Shown here: positions 42,421 through 56,290 of the stretch, piece by piece
Numbering within the stretch: position 1 is the stretch's first letter
Layout: every line of letters starts with the position of its first letter
Origin: Ananas comosus
Lineage: Eukaryota; Streptophyta; Magnoliopsida; Poales; Bromeliaceae
DNA: 64,000 nucleotides
Reading direction: 5' to 3'
Assembly (NCBI RefSeq): GCF_001540865.1
Contig: NC_033628.1
Location: 3,421,077 to 3,485,076, forward strand
Notes under the pieces: generated by a model
What the model was told of the DNA's origin: nothing
Databases searched by the model: none
What the model saw: the letters and a program-made list of their open reading frames with translations, nothing else
Program-made: the position numbers and the translations under genes

Positions 42421-44347
42421 CAAATTCAAAGATCATTACATTTTTGTTAGCCTTTTAAGTATTATTTTTTAACTTTTTTTTTGTAAATTGGGGGTAAATA
42501 ATATTTTGGGTTAATTGTATTCAGCGCCCTGCAAACATATCGAATATTGAATAGTAAATATATCATTACAATGTTCAACTTTTTATTTTTATTTCTGAAA
42601 AAGTCAAGTGATATTTATAGTTGTCCCTCTGGTTTGTTACTGTTAGAGCATAGTTTATTTTTTAATAGAAGTAAGTGAATAATATTTTAGCCGTTACAAA
42701 TATATCTCTCCAAAAGCCCGAACTATTAGAATTATGTAGAAATATTCTTCCAACAAGTATTTTATCAAATAATATAAGAGGGATAAAAAAGTCAATTTAA
42801 TTTATTCATTAATTAGGGTTAAATATTTTACTCATGGTTAACTGTATTTTTCTAATGGATTGTAACAGCAACGATATATTTAAAAACGACGGGATTTTTG
42901 GAGGGATAAAATTAAAAAGTTGAACTTTTTAAGTTTATCGAGAGCTGCATGCAATTAATGCTAAAATTTTCGCTCCCCAAATAAGAAAATGCGTGACACT
43001 TTGATTTTTAAATTTTAATTTGTTATAATTTATAACTCAAAATTGTTGCAATCAAGTCCGGCGGCCATGACCCAATTTTGTTTATTAAATATTTGCAAAT
43101 TATTTATATAAAAGTAATGTAAAAGTATCATTATTAATGATACGATAATAAATTAAAATATTATATTATTTTTATATTAATAATTTATTAATCTTTAGCT
43201 AACTAAATCGAATTGTGTGATGTGATTATAATAATTAATTAAATTTTGAGTCATAAATTATAATAAATTAAAGTTTTGAGAACAGAAGTATTCCACAACC
43301 TAATTATATTTAAATTTCATATTCAAGCCTTAAGTTTAATTATTAAATTATAAACTAATATTTAATTATTAAATTTGATAAAAATTTTAAGCAAACTAAA
43401 TATAAAATTCAATTTTGTAAAAAATTTAAAAGGTCAATTTTAAAATAACTAAGAGTTGAGGGGGTCTCCATGCATTTTTATCCATCAAAACTAGGGGTGG
43501 AAACGAGCCGAGCTCGAGCGATCTTACTTCGGCTCAAATTCGGCTTGAAATTAATTTCGAGCCTAAATTTAAGCTCTAAGCTAGGTTTGAAATTAATTCA
43601 AGCCGACCTCGAGCGAGCATAATTTCGAGTCGAGCGAGCTCGAGCCCTAAACGAGCTGCTTGAAATTCTCAATATCGTACGATCAATAGTTTAATTTGTA
43701 TAGAACATTATCTACAATTTGATACAAAAATATATCTAATAGTTCAAAGTACAAAATAATTTTATGAAATATAGTATTATAATATGAAGAAAAATAACTT
43801 ATGAGCTGAATATCCAATCTTTTCGGCTTCATATGTTATCTCTTCCGTCTTCAATTTCTATATTATTACTTTTTATTTATGCGGCCAAAAAATAAATAAA
43901 TTATATAGACAAATATTGGATTAAACTATCTAATCATATATAATTAAAATCAAAATTTTATATAAACAATAATTTTTTACTTTAAAAATATTCTATATAT
44001 ATATTTTCTTAAGCACATAATTAATGGCAAAGTAGGTAACGACGGGTGCGTACTGTTACTTGATAACTTGGAGAGCTTTGGTTTGGCCACTTGAGGGGAG
44101 AGAGAGAGAGAGAGAGAGAGAGATATTAGAAATTTAGAGCTCTATGCAAGAAAGAAAGGGAGAAAATAAAAATTTAGTGAATTTTGCAAATAAAAATTTA
44201 GTGAAATTTTGCACTTTTGTTTTTCTATTGGATTTATTTTTATGAATCAACAACATTGACCCAATTTTAACTAAACTCATATTACTAATTCAGCCTATAT
44301 ATAATTAAAATATATTATATTTATATATTTTTTTAATATATATATAT
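42421..44347. other. AT-rich DNA, no gene seen
   Basis: Nothing coding. TAGGGGTGGAAACGAGCCG at 43493 may be one end of a hAT-type element (followed by GAGCTCGAGC words), but no partner end is found. A GA microsatellite lies at 44098-44121. Confidence 0.4.
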
Positions 44348-44836
44348 GGTCTGGCTACTATACTATTATGAGTACGATCGCCCTTGTACTCATAAGTTGT
44401 TTTCGATGATAGAGCTTCTGAATCGACGATCCACACCGTTAAACTTTATTTACAGCATTTAAAACTTTTAGAAATAAAATTTTATAATTTTTCGACATCA
44501 TTTACCTTACGATCAAGAGGTCACAAATTTGACAATTTTTAACGACCGGCATGGGATACTTGCTAGTTTAATAGTGTAAAAGAATCGGAATTTGTTGAAT
44601 TTTTGATAGAAAATTCTATTCACTATATAGATAAAGCTCAATAACTCCGATCTTGAATTGAATGATCCGATCATCCTTTTTTAGAACGTTGTTTGATTTT
44701 GACCGTTCATTTTATGCCCACTTGATAGACTTTATTATGATTTCGAAAATTTACGAAATTTATTTTCTAGAAGCTTCAAATACTCTAGATCATATTTAAC
44801 GGAGTGGATCGTCGATTCGGAAGCTCCATCTTGAAA
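44348..44836. mobile_element. GGCTACTATACT-family MITE, right end displaced
   Basis: Starts GGTCTGGCTACTATACTATT and follows its family as far as CGGAAGCTCCATCTTGAAA, then switches abruptly to LTR sequence. Its missing right end is found inverted at 59808-59871. Confidence 0.88.
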
Positions 44837-47800
44837 TCCTGACCCCGAGATGTATGCCAAACCCCACAAATACAGAGATTCCACTGTTCACAACTGACAG
44901 AGTCCCACTATATTTGCACAGCGTCGCACAATACAACATTACAAACATGGATACACCACAACTACATGAATAAGAAATTCCATACATTCATGACATTCAC
45001 CATTCATATCACAGATATCATTCAATGTCTAAATATAAACTCCATATAAAATTTTTGAAAACTTTCCCCTAACACAGAACCTTTATTCTTTAAAAATGCT
45101 TACGAACGAGGGTAGAAAATCTTTTGATTTTACAAAATCTAGAAATCCACATTCAATGTAAATAACACATGGAACGTCGCACTAAACCAACTAGACTATT
45201 CATTGAGCCAAAAATAAGAAGGTAAAGAAAGTAATAGCCGTATAACACTGGGTCGAAAGCTCTATCGACGCGCACAAACCTACCTCACGTCTCGTCCCAA
45301 AACTCAATTCCTGCAATACACCTGAAAAACAGTGGGGATGTGAAAACATGTAAACATGTCCCCCCCTCCCTGGGGTACTTAGCAAGCCGAAGAAGGCGAG
45401 GAGTACTCACATATCGGATCAAGGAAAATAACAACAGTAATGGTTAAGTAAAAATATCATGTAGCAACGGTAATAATCAACATATACTATATATAATAAA
45501 GCACACTATCCCGTCTACTGTAATGTACAACTGCACAAGCACGCAAGGACTATCAAACTATAGTAAGCAAGATAACTTAAATGAAAGAACTAGATTACAT
45601 ATCAACAACCCCTACTATAGCTATATGCGTCAAACCGACGAAATCCCAAAAGTACCAAAATGCTAAAACCGCCGTTCGGTCTAAGAGCCTCAGGCAAAAG
45701 CCACTATCTGCTCACACTGGCATGTAACCCTAGCACAAAGAAACACCGGCTGGCTACGGTCGGATGTATCACCACTTGCCCGAAAGAACACCCTCCTGCG
45801 GGATCAACCCGCTGTTGTACCGTAACACTGCACCGAGTCTGTGCGATCATGCGGATATGATCAAGTAGCCTAACGTCGCTAATCAGCCGACAACTCACTG
45901 CCCCCTCGGCTAAACCTGACCGTGGTACTTCAAGTAACAACGTGAAGCCCGACCAAAAGAAGTCATATAACGGAAATAACGAACGACCAAACAGTCACCG
46001 ACTGCAAACAGGAAACCGACCAATCCAAGGTCACAATATAGTAATATACGAATGCCCATCACTCTAAACCCCTATACAGTATACACATATAAAACAACCA
46101 GGCCAAAGTAAATAAAGATAATAATGTAGATACTGCTTCGTAGCAACTAAAAGTACGAACGCCAAAATCCCGACCGATTAGTCACAAAGTGTATTCGATA
46201 TAGTATCAGAACTACGCAGCACTCAGCCGAACAATCCTAATCCCCTCAGGGTAACCCGAGCCGTCAAAGGTCATCGAAAAGCAAGTCAAAGAAACAGACC
46301 AAACGCCAATACATAATGCAACGTACGACTCAACCAGGTCAACAGGATAATAAGATAAAAGCCCGATCAAACTAGTCACCGAAACGAATAAACCGAGAAC
46401 GACACAATAGGTCACCGAACAAAGACGAGAACCGACCCAAAATCGAGGTCAACCATACACATATGTGATAACTATCTATACTCCTACAACATGATACTAA
46501 AGCATGAGATACACTTATGAGTAAGCATAATAAAAACAACGGGTGATGGCAAAGCTCAATATATAACTAGAAAAAATAGCACAATAACAGCAGGATAGCA
46601 AAATATCATCCGAGCAGTCGCACTCACTGACCTGACTTCGGTTCGTATGCGAATAACCGCACTCTGTCCTGTCGCTTCGAAAACATCTGGTACGCACAAT
46701 CAAACCGGACCTAACGAAGAATCCACGGGTCACAGTAACCAACCCACTCACCGAAGATACACTGTCTCCACAAACCCCACACAGAACCCCGTAATCAGTT
46801 TCCCAAAAACCGATCATTCGTAACTCAACCGAAGTCGAAAACCACACCGGACGCGTCGGGATCGCACATAAGTTCGCCCGAACTCACCGACTACGTGCCA
46901 CAAGTCACCCGCTGCCGCGCCAAAACCTCCGACTTTGATCCTTGGCAGCGGAGCACGAGGTGACAACAACCTATTTTACGATCATCCGCCGACCTAATCG
47001 TAGCGAAATCCGGGTTCTCCGAAATGGTCTAGTTCTCGATCACCGGAACTATCCGTCGGTCACCATCCATTTCTAGAACCCCTCAACCATGAGTGCGAGT
47101 GACCAGCACGACAAGGCTCAGCAGCTACACAATTCCTCACAGAAAACACTCGTCAAGCAAAGGTAATTCGAACCGATCGCGTTTCCGCTCGGCCAGGATT
47201 TCGCCGAGAAACGCGCGAAAGTCTCATTCTGACATCTTGCAAAGCTTGCCTTGATCATAGTCCAGAGTTTATTCTCAGCCCTACACGTCGCTGCCAACCA
47301 GCAGGCTCACGACGAAGCAAACGCATAAAAGCCCCTATCGGACAACACTGAAATCACATATTTTAATGTGATTTCATTGTCTTTATGATCGTACCGCAAA
47401 ACAAGCGTCAAACAGCCAAGGCAAGATCCCTCGACTGGTCTCGGCGTCCGGAGGCCGTGCTCACCTTTCGGAGCACTGCCCGGCCACATGCGTGGCATGC
47501 GCACGCGACGGCAAATTAGTTGAAACATCGCGCACAGTAGGAAAGCATGCTTATCATCGCTAACCAGGGCTCTCAGACTCCAATGAAGGTGGCCGACGAT
47601 GATCAGCGAGCGAACTCAGTATCATCGGCTACTTCAAAGACTCGGTGGCGTTCGGTTCCACCGGAACAGTGACCGAAGCCCAAACAAAGGTGCATCGAAA
47701 AGTCTAACACTAAAATTACCGGAGCTAGGCAAGGGCACGGGTCCGCGCGGCCGAAGACGGCGGGCAGCGCGCCCAGGGAAGGTGCTTCCAAGTCAAGGAC

Positions 47801-50800
47801 GGCCGGGGCCGCGTCAGGCAAAGGAGCGGCGCGACGACAGGCCAACGTCCCACTAGCCACCAAAACCCGTGGAGCATGGGCTGCATTCTCGGCGGACAGC
47901 GAGCTCCGGCGCAGCGTCTCCGCGGTTGACGCACGGCTGGCCAGGCGAGTTGTGCTTGCTCACGCCGGCGCGGCGAGAGGCGGCCAGCGCGCGCTGGAGC
48001 ATCTGAGCTCTCACTGGCTCGCTTCGGGCTCACAGTGTGGCGACGGCCCACGGCGGGCTGTCTCGGCGGAAGGCTTGGGACGAACAGAACCCGTCGACCG
48101 AGCCGAGGCAGGCACGCGGCGCAACCGAGGCTAAGGCGTCGCGGCGCACGAGCAGCGCGGGTCACCCCTCGGGCCCGAGCAAACCGGGGCGGCCGCGGTT
48201 GACATGAGAGGTCACTTGCAGGCCCCAAGGACGAACGGCGACGATGCACGGGGTCACTGGGGCTCCGGGATCGGCGCGTTGCCGGAGCTATTGGCGCGGT
48301 TGGCGAGGAGAGGAAGATCAAACCATGCTCGCGATGCTCCGAGCTTGCCGCAGGATTGCCAATGGCGGCGGCGCGCGTCTCGGTGTTGCGGCGGCCGACA
48401 AGAATGGTTCGCCGGGTCCAGGTCGCCTACGCTGTCAAGAGTGGAAACCCGAGGTGGTTCACCCTGGTACGCAGCACAAGTGGGTGAAAGATGGTGAGCA
48501 AGAGCAATGAGGAGGTAGAGGAGCAGCCAGCTCTGCGCCGCGCGTGCTCAGGTGCCGGAGCGCGCGCGACGGGCAGGGCGCGATGCAGAGGTTCGCTAGG
48601 GCACAGTATGGGGGCAAGGGCTCGTGCCAGATCTAGTTTCGTGCATAGAAACCCTAGATCACATTTGTATAACAAATGCAATTTGCAGCAAAATGTCCAC
48701 TAATCTTGGATTCTTACCCAGTCAACTCACAGCACAAGTAAAAACGCGCGAATACCCTCTACGTGCGATTCAAACCAGAACGTACATAAAATGTCGCGAT
48801 CTTTTGCGAAATACCGTTTTGCCAATACAACCGACCTCTCCTGATGAACGGCGCGATTCTCGTAGATCCGTCCATCAGATTCGAATGGATTTGCCACGCA
48901 GTGCGATCAGCAACGCTCGGAGACAACAAAGAGGCTATCGAATTGCGATTCGTCTCGATTCGGACCAACAGGACTCACGACAAAATCCAACCTTTTTCGT
49001 TCCAATCGAACAGAAAGCACATACACAAAATACATATAAAAACATGTATTTTTTGGATTTTCTCGACGAAATCCGGCTCAAAACTCAAAATCCGTCAGCT
49101 GCCAGTAACGTTCCAGACATAAGCTAATCCTCAAAATGAGCTACTTTGACTGTATGAACGGAGCCCGATAGACGCTGTGATAGATTCATCATCATGTCAG
49201 AAAGCCAACTCTAATCCTGGCCTCTTTACCAGAAACCGGAGTTACTCATTCCACATTAAGTGAAAACTAATAAGTCTCCGCGTAAGCTTCTGCCGTTTTA
49301 GCTCCATTTTCTCACTGAAACTTTGACTTAGTGCTTATGTAATTAACTTACACACATCAAACACGTCAAACAAGAAAAGTTATTGCACTGTAACAAAAAT
49401 CTCATTCCTTACATCATCTCCCCCTAAAAACAGTTTCGTCCTCGAAACTTGACCACCGTACGCACCATAAACAAACTCTGACATTTTGCCCCACCAACAA
49501 TTGCAGGTAACCACCTTTGATACAGGTCTGTCACATTCTTAAAAATTGGACGATCAATTCTCTAAAAGGGGAATAGGACGCGGTTCAACAAGAACAAGAC
49601 GAGGAAACGTGACCAAACGAAAGTCTGCGGACCATAACACACCGGATCAACACCTATCCTGTAACCTTGTCCGAAAAGTCCTCAACACGACTTCCGACCA
49701 CGTCACTAATTCACGAAGAAGAATCACAGCCCACACTACAAACCTATTCTAATACCTAGATCGGAGCAAAATATTTCGACTAGCCAACATATCAACTTGC
49801 TCACCACCCACGACGAAGACGAAACGTTCTTCTCTAAACTAAACTCGTAGTCCGTAGCAACACAATCTGAGACTACAGTCTCCCACAACCGATCATATCA
49901 TCTCCGAAGTCAGTCCCACATCCACGAAAGCCCCTTGACATTCGACAGTCATAGGTCCCACAACCTCACACGTTCACCTGCCAAAAAGGTCGAGAGCTGA
50001 CAATACTACATTATGTCGAATATTCGCTGCTCAATTAAAAAACTGTTCGACTAAACCAATAAACCTCGCCATGCAAGTCCAAAACTTGTGCTACACGGAA
50101 TTGCCAACGCACCTATACAGATCAACCATTCGGTGATGCTCAACCACCTGTCCTACGAAGCCTCTGTCGCTGCCCCCATACAAGGGACCGCTATCGATCG
50201 GTGATTTCGAGCAACACTAAGAATAACGTTCTCATTGAGACCCCTGGGCGCACCTGCACGCAATTAACCTGACAGAGCATATACAATTACAAAGTCGCAC
50301 AAATAGCCGAAATACAATCCTACACAATCACACCTACGGTGACAATCAAAGCCAACTAACTAGGCTCAATTCACTCAACCAACAATTTTGAAACCTCAAG
50401 ACAACAGACCGAAAAACTACTAACCAACAAACCTTTTAGCTAAAAGGGAGATCAACTAAAAGCTATGAACCACCCCAGACCTCGAACCAGAGCAGAAACC
50501 ACACTGCATGATATAAATCAACTGCGCAACCTCCAAAGAATCCAAGGCCCACATACGTGTCAAGATACCGATACACAACCATCTCACAAGACTATCTCCT
50601 CTAATCTCTTCACACAAAAATCTAGAGAACCCATCGACGCCAATCCATAATCCCAAAGAAGATGGGTATTTCGTTCCTCTTCTCGACAGTATACTTGTCT
50701 GCAGCCAATTAAATAAAACTTTTTTTTTAATAAAAAAAAAAAAAAAAAAAGCCGAATATCCGAAGATCCACTACCACAACCAAGTTGAAGTACAACGCGA

Positions 50801-53800
50801 TAAAGATCACGCCACTTGAATACCTCTCTAAACTGAACACAGAACTTCACAACATTACATAAGAAACACTCGACTTACAAGTCGACATTCGAAAATAGAC
50901 GACCCTGGACATCTCGCATCTAGGCCAACTAACAACTAATCCAGCAACACAACTGCCAATTTGGGTGTTAGAATAACCGCAAATTAATTATGCCATAACA
51001 AACATTGACAACCAAAACTGTGTCAATGACCCGACTCTATAAGAAGAATAACGATTCAAGGTCAAAAGACTCCTGAACTGCTGATTCATAAAACATAAGA
51101 AAGAAGTATACACACAGCCTTACCCTAAGATCCTGAAGAAACAACACCAAACAATGCAGTCCTAAAACACCGCACCAAATACCCTGGCACACCCTAGTAG
51201 AACCCACAACATCTGCGACACCGTAACTGGTCTAAGCACCGCCTAGTAACACTCACCAACACTCTCGTGTCTCAAGTTGAAATGCCTGTGCGTCGCAGGT
51301 CCATGACACTTCATAGGCCCAAGAATCCCTAGGCCTTTCAAGGCCCCACTCTAACAAATGGCTACACCTGGGGAACCTTCGCCCCAACCACCCTCGATTC
51401 CGAAAAATACACTCCACTACACCCGACTTAGAACACCAGCATGTGCCCGAACCTAAACATACAAACCATAAACCACTCGAGTTTTAACAAACTCCGAATA
51501 CACACCGACACAAGCCCCAACCCCAACCACAGTGCCTATAACCGTAGTCCTTCCTATAGTCAAACAAACCAAAATGTTCAGTTTCATTACTTTTCAAACA
51601 ACCTGTAAGTGTTTGTGTTGAACGCCCTTTCTCTGCATACCATTTTATCTGTCACTCGCCTCGGGTCCTTGAGATAAAAGATAGCGGAAAAGCGCTGAAT
51701 TTTTTTTTTTTTTTTTTTTTTTGAAAAATCCTGTACCGCAAGAGTATGCCCAGACCGCCACAAATAAACAGAGATCCACTGCGTTCACACGGACAGAGTT
51801 CCATATATTTGCACGGCGTCGCAACAAGTACAACTAGACAAAGCAGGATACACCCACAACTACATGAATAAGAAATTACCATACATTCATAAACATTACA
51901 ATTCACATATCACAGATATGCATTCAATTCTAAATATAATCCATAGAAAATCTTTTGAAAACCTGTTCCCTACAAGGAAACCTTTATTCTTTAAAAATCT
52001 ACCACGAGGGTAGAAAACTTTTAATTTACACAAATCTAGAATCCACATTTTCAAATTATAATGAATCATGAACCCACATAAACCAACTAGACTATTCAAG
52101 CCATAAATAAAAGGTAAGAAAGTAAACCGAATAACCTGGGTCGAAACTCTATCGAACCGGCTACAAGTACCTCACTCCTCCCAAAACCCAATGCCTCAAA
52201 TACCTGAAAAAACAGTGGAGTGATAAACATTATAACATGTCTCCCCTCCCAAGTGGTAACCGCAAGCCGAAAAGGCGACGATTCACACCGATCAGAAGAT
52301 ATAACGCAACATTATGGGTAATAAAATACAGTAGCAACGGTAATGAACGAACAGAATATTATATAATATATAAAGCACAACTACCGCTACTGTAATGTAC
52401 AAACTTGCAAGCATCAAGATATCAAAAACTATAGTAGCCAAATAACTGTAAAAGAAAACGAACTAGATGTACATATGCAACAACCGCTAACTATAGCTAT
52501 ATCGTCAACACGAACGAGAAGTCCCAAAAAAGGTAAAAAACCAAAATCTAAAACCGCCGTGTCGGTCTATAGGATCCATCAGGCAAAAGCACTATCTGCT
52601 CACACCTGTCAATGTAACCTAGCACAAAGAAACACCTGCTGGGCTACGGTCGATGTACGACCACTTTCCGGGAAAAAACACCCTCACTGCGGGGATCAAC
52701 GCCGCTTGGTGTACGGAAATGCACTCGACTGTGCGATCATTCGAAGAATCAATAGCCAAACCGTCGCCAATACATCCGGCATCACGTGCCCCTCGGGCTA
52801 ACCGACCGTGTAGTCTTCAATCAACGTGAATCGACCAAGAAGGTCTAATATCGAAAGTAACGAACGACCAACAGGTCACCAGATGCAAACAGGAGAACCG
52901 ACCAACCAAGGTGCACAAAGTATATATATACAGTACGAATGCCACTACTCTACCCCTAAAACAGGATACTAACATAAATAGAACAACAGCAGAGTAAATA
53001 ACAATAAATAATGTAGATACTGCTCGAAGTCAACTAAAAGTACGAACAACAAGAACCACCGATAGGTCAACAAGAGTGTATTCGATATCAGTCCGAATAC
53101 CGTCACACCATCCGACAATCCTAACCCTCAGGGTAGCCCGACCAAAGTCAATGCGAACAACAGAAGTCAATAAACAACAACCCAATACATAATGCAACAC
53201 CGAACTAACCAGGTCACAGATATAAGATAAAAGCACCGATCAACCTAGCACCGAAACGAAGTACGAGAATCGACCAAATTAGGTCACCGAACAAAATACG
53301 CAGAAACCGAACCAACAGTTCACCGATACACATATGATAAACCCTACTCTACTNNNNNNNNNNNNNNNNNNNNNNNNNAATTAAACTACTTACTCTCACA
53401 CAGTTGGATTTACTAGGCATTAGAACATATGACGTAAAGCATAATAGAACAACGGGGATGCAAAGCCAATATATAATTACCGAAAAATAGGCACAGAAGG
53501 AACAGGATAGAAGAATAAGATCGACGACGTGCACCACTGGGGTACCGATTCGATCGCGAAGTGCCCACCTGTCACATGTCGGGGCGGACACACTGGGTAC
53601 GAACAAGTTCAACCGACCTACGAAGATCCCACGTCAGTAACAACCCATCACCAGAAGTACACTGTCTCACAAACCCCACACGATTAAACCCCGTATCGGT
53701 TTCCCAAAACCGAATTCATCGTAATCATCCGGAAGTCCCGAAAACCACACCGGACGCTTTCCCCGTCACGGACCCACTCAATTGTCCGCCGAACTTCACC

Positions 53801-56290
53801 CGACTCGTGCACGAGTCACCCGGCTGCCCCAAAACAACTCCGGATTTGGGATCGCCTTCGGCGCGAGACCGAGGTGACACAAACCATAGCGATCATCGGC
53901 CCGATCCAATCGTACGGAAATCCGTTCCCGAAGTGCTTTTTTTCCGCAGCGACCTACGTCGGTCAACTTAATTTAGACCCACTCAAAATGATGCGCAAGT
54001 GACCAGCCGAACAAGGCTCCAGCCACTACAGAATTCCTCACGAAAACACTGTCGGGGAAGGAATTCGAACCGATCCGCGTTCCGTCGCGATTTCGGCCGG
54101 AGAAACGCGCGAAAGTTACTCATTTCTGACACTTGCAAAGGCTTGGGCCTTGGGAACGATCAGTCCAGAGGTTTATTCTCAGCCCTAACTCGCTTGCCAA
54201 CGAGGCACTACGACGAAGCAAACGGCCATAAAAGCCCCTTATCGACACATGAATCGACATTATTTTATAGTGTTTCCATGGCTTTTTATGGATCGTTGAC
54301 AGCGCAAAGCAGAGTCAAACAAGCCAGGCCAAGATCCCAGGTGACTGGTCTCCGGCGTGCCGGAGGCCGATGTCACCTTTTCGAGCACGCCGGCACCGTG
54401 GCATGCGGCACGGGACGACGCAAAATTATGAAACAGCGCGCACCAGTACGGAAAAGATGCCCTTAATACTCGCCTAGACCGAGAGCTCTCAGACTCCAAT
54501 GAAGGGTGGCACGATATCAGCACTGACCAGGATCATCGTGGCTCACCTTCAGAAGACTCGGGTGGCGTCGTTCACGCGAACAGTGACGCGGAAGCCCAGA
54601 ACAAGGGTGAGAAAGCTAAACTAAGTTACCGGAGCTAGCAGGGCACGGGTGGCCGCGGCGGCGGGACGGCGGCAGCCGGCCAGGCGGAGAGGTGCTCTCA
54701 GGTAGAGGAGGCCGGGGCTCGCGGTCAGCAGGCGACGGGGAGCGGGTGGCGGCGAGACGGCCAACGATGCCCTAGCACCAAAACCCGTGCGGAGCATGGG
54801 CTCCAATTCCGGCGGGACAGCGAGCTCCAGGCGCGCAGCGTCTCCGGCCGGGTTACGGGCACGGCTGGCCAGCGGAGTTGGTGCTCACGCGGTCAGGCGG
54901 CGAGAGCGGCCGCATGCGGCGCTGGACATCCTGAGGCTCTCACGGCTCGGACTCGGGCTGCACAGGGGTGAGCGCGGCCACCAGCCGGCGTCCGGGGAAG
55001 GCTTGGGCGGGAACGCCGTCGCGGAGGCCGAGGGGCAGGCGGCAGCGCACGCTAAGGCTTTTTTTTTTGGGCGGCGCACGGAGGCAGCGCGGGTCACCTC
55101 GGCCCGAGCAAGACCTGGCGGGCCCTGCGGTTTGTGAACAGAGGAGGCGACGCGGGCCCGCAGGACGGACCGCGACGGATGCACGGGGTTACGGGCGCTC
55201 CGGGGATGCGGCGTTGGCCCGAGCTATGGCAGCGGTTGGGTCTCTTAGGAAGAGGTAAGCATCAAACCATATCGGCCGGATTGACCCGAGGGCTGCGCGC
55301 AGGGATTGCCAAGTGTCGGCGTGTGGCGGCGGCGTCGGTGTGTGCAGGGTCTGAGAATGGCGTCGCGGGGGTGTCAGGGCCTGTGTCAGAGGTGAAGAAC
55401 CGAGTGGTGTGGGTTCACCCTGGTAGCGAGGCCACAAGTGGGGGTGGAAGATGTGAATGAATGAGCAATGGAGGAGGTGGAGGAGTGTGTGTGATGTGGT
55501 CGCGGCGGTGTGTGTGTGCGTTGCTGCGAGTTGCTGTGGAAGCGCGTGTGTGTGCAGGGCAGCGGCTTGGGATGGCAGAGGTGCTGGGGTAGGTCGGAGG
55601 AGTGATGGGGGCAGGGTCGGCTCGAGTCTAGGGGTTTCGCTGCATAGAAACCTAGATGCCAAATTGATATACAGAGAGTGAGTGTCACAAAAAGTGCCAC
55701 TAGCGTTGTTATTTTACCAGTCCTGCACGAGCACAAGGTAAAACGCGCGAATACCCTCTACGGTGCGATATTCACGCGAAACGGTACATAAAATTATCTG
55801 CTGGACCTTGGGCTCGAGTAGAAGAGTAGTGCGTGTCTCTTGTTTTTCTGATCCAATAAAATCACGAATAACTCGTCCATTAAATCCAGAATCATTATCA
55901 AGTCTCTGTTGCTCGTATACTACACCGCTAGAAATTGGAATCCGCTCAGCACTCTCTCGCACGCGCTCAATTTGTTTAGCGGCTCATCGCGAGCGAATAA
56001 TCGCCATCTTCTCTCGAGTTCTCAACCAACAGAGCTAACTCATTTTACAATTCTGTCTTTCGATTCACCACTTAAACTCACGACAAAAATCCACTTCCGT
56101 CTCAATTCGAAAGTAACATAATTAATTCACACAAAATACATAGAAAACATGTATTTTGGATTTTCTCGAATCGGTGCGTCAAACTCAAAAATCCGTCAGC
56201 CGCCAAAATAATATTAATATAATATTAGACTATATACAGTTGATTTCCTAGAATAGTTGCTGAATCCTGCAAATGAGCTATTTAGGTATG
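44837..56290 (-). mobile_element. Large noncoding LTR retrotransposon (LARD-like)
   Basis: Two long direct repeats (44831-49413 and 51650 to about 56290) flank a 2.2 kb internal part. On the minus strand the 5' LTR ends GCGAGTGACA at 51650, followed 7 bp later by TGGTATGCAGAG (51642-51631), an initiator tRNA-Met primer site with one extra base. The 3' side has the purine tract AGGGGGAGATGATG (49426-49413), then an LTR starting TGTAAGGAATGAG. The internal domain has no gag or pol. Long LTRs with a noncoding interior define LARDs. A GC-rich core (46.9-48.7 and 53.7-55.6 kb) produces spurious frames. The left LTR terminus is missing here and found at 59866-59946. Confidence 0.85.
53354..53378. 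other. Assembly gap (25 N)
   Basis: A run of N inside the right LTR of the large retroelement. The matching place in the left LTR is about 46,490. Confidence 0.95.

Noticed and set aside
47599..48703. GC-rich frames in the large LTR that could suggest a gene
   Set aside because: They sit inside an LTR, have no family motifs and are not preserved in the sister LTR at 54.6-55.7 kb.
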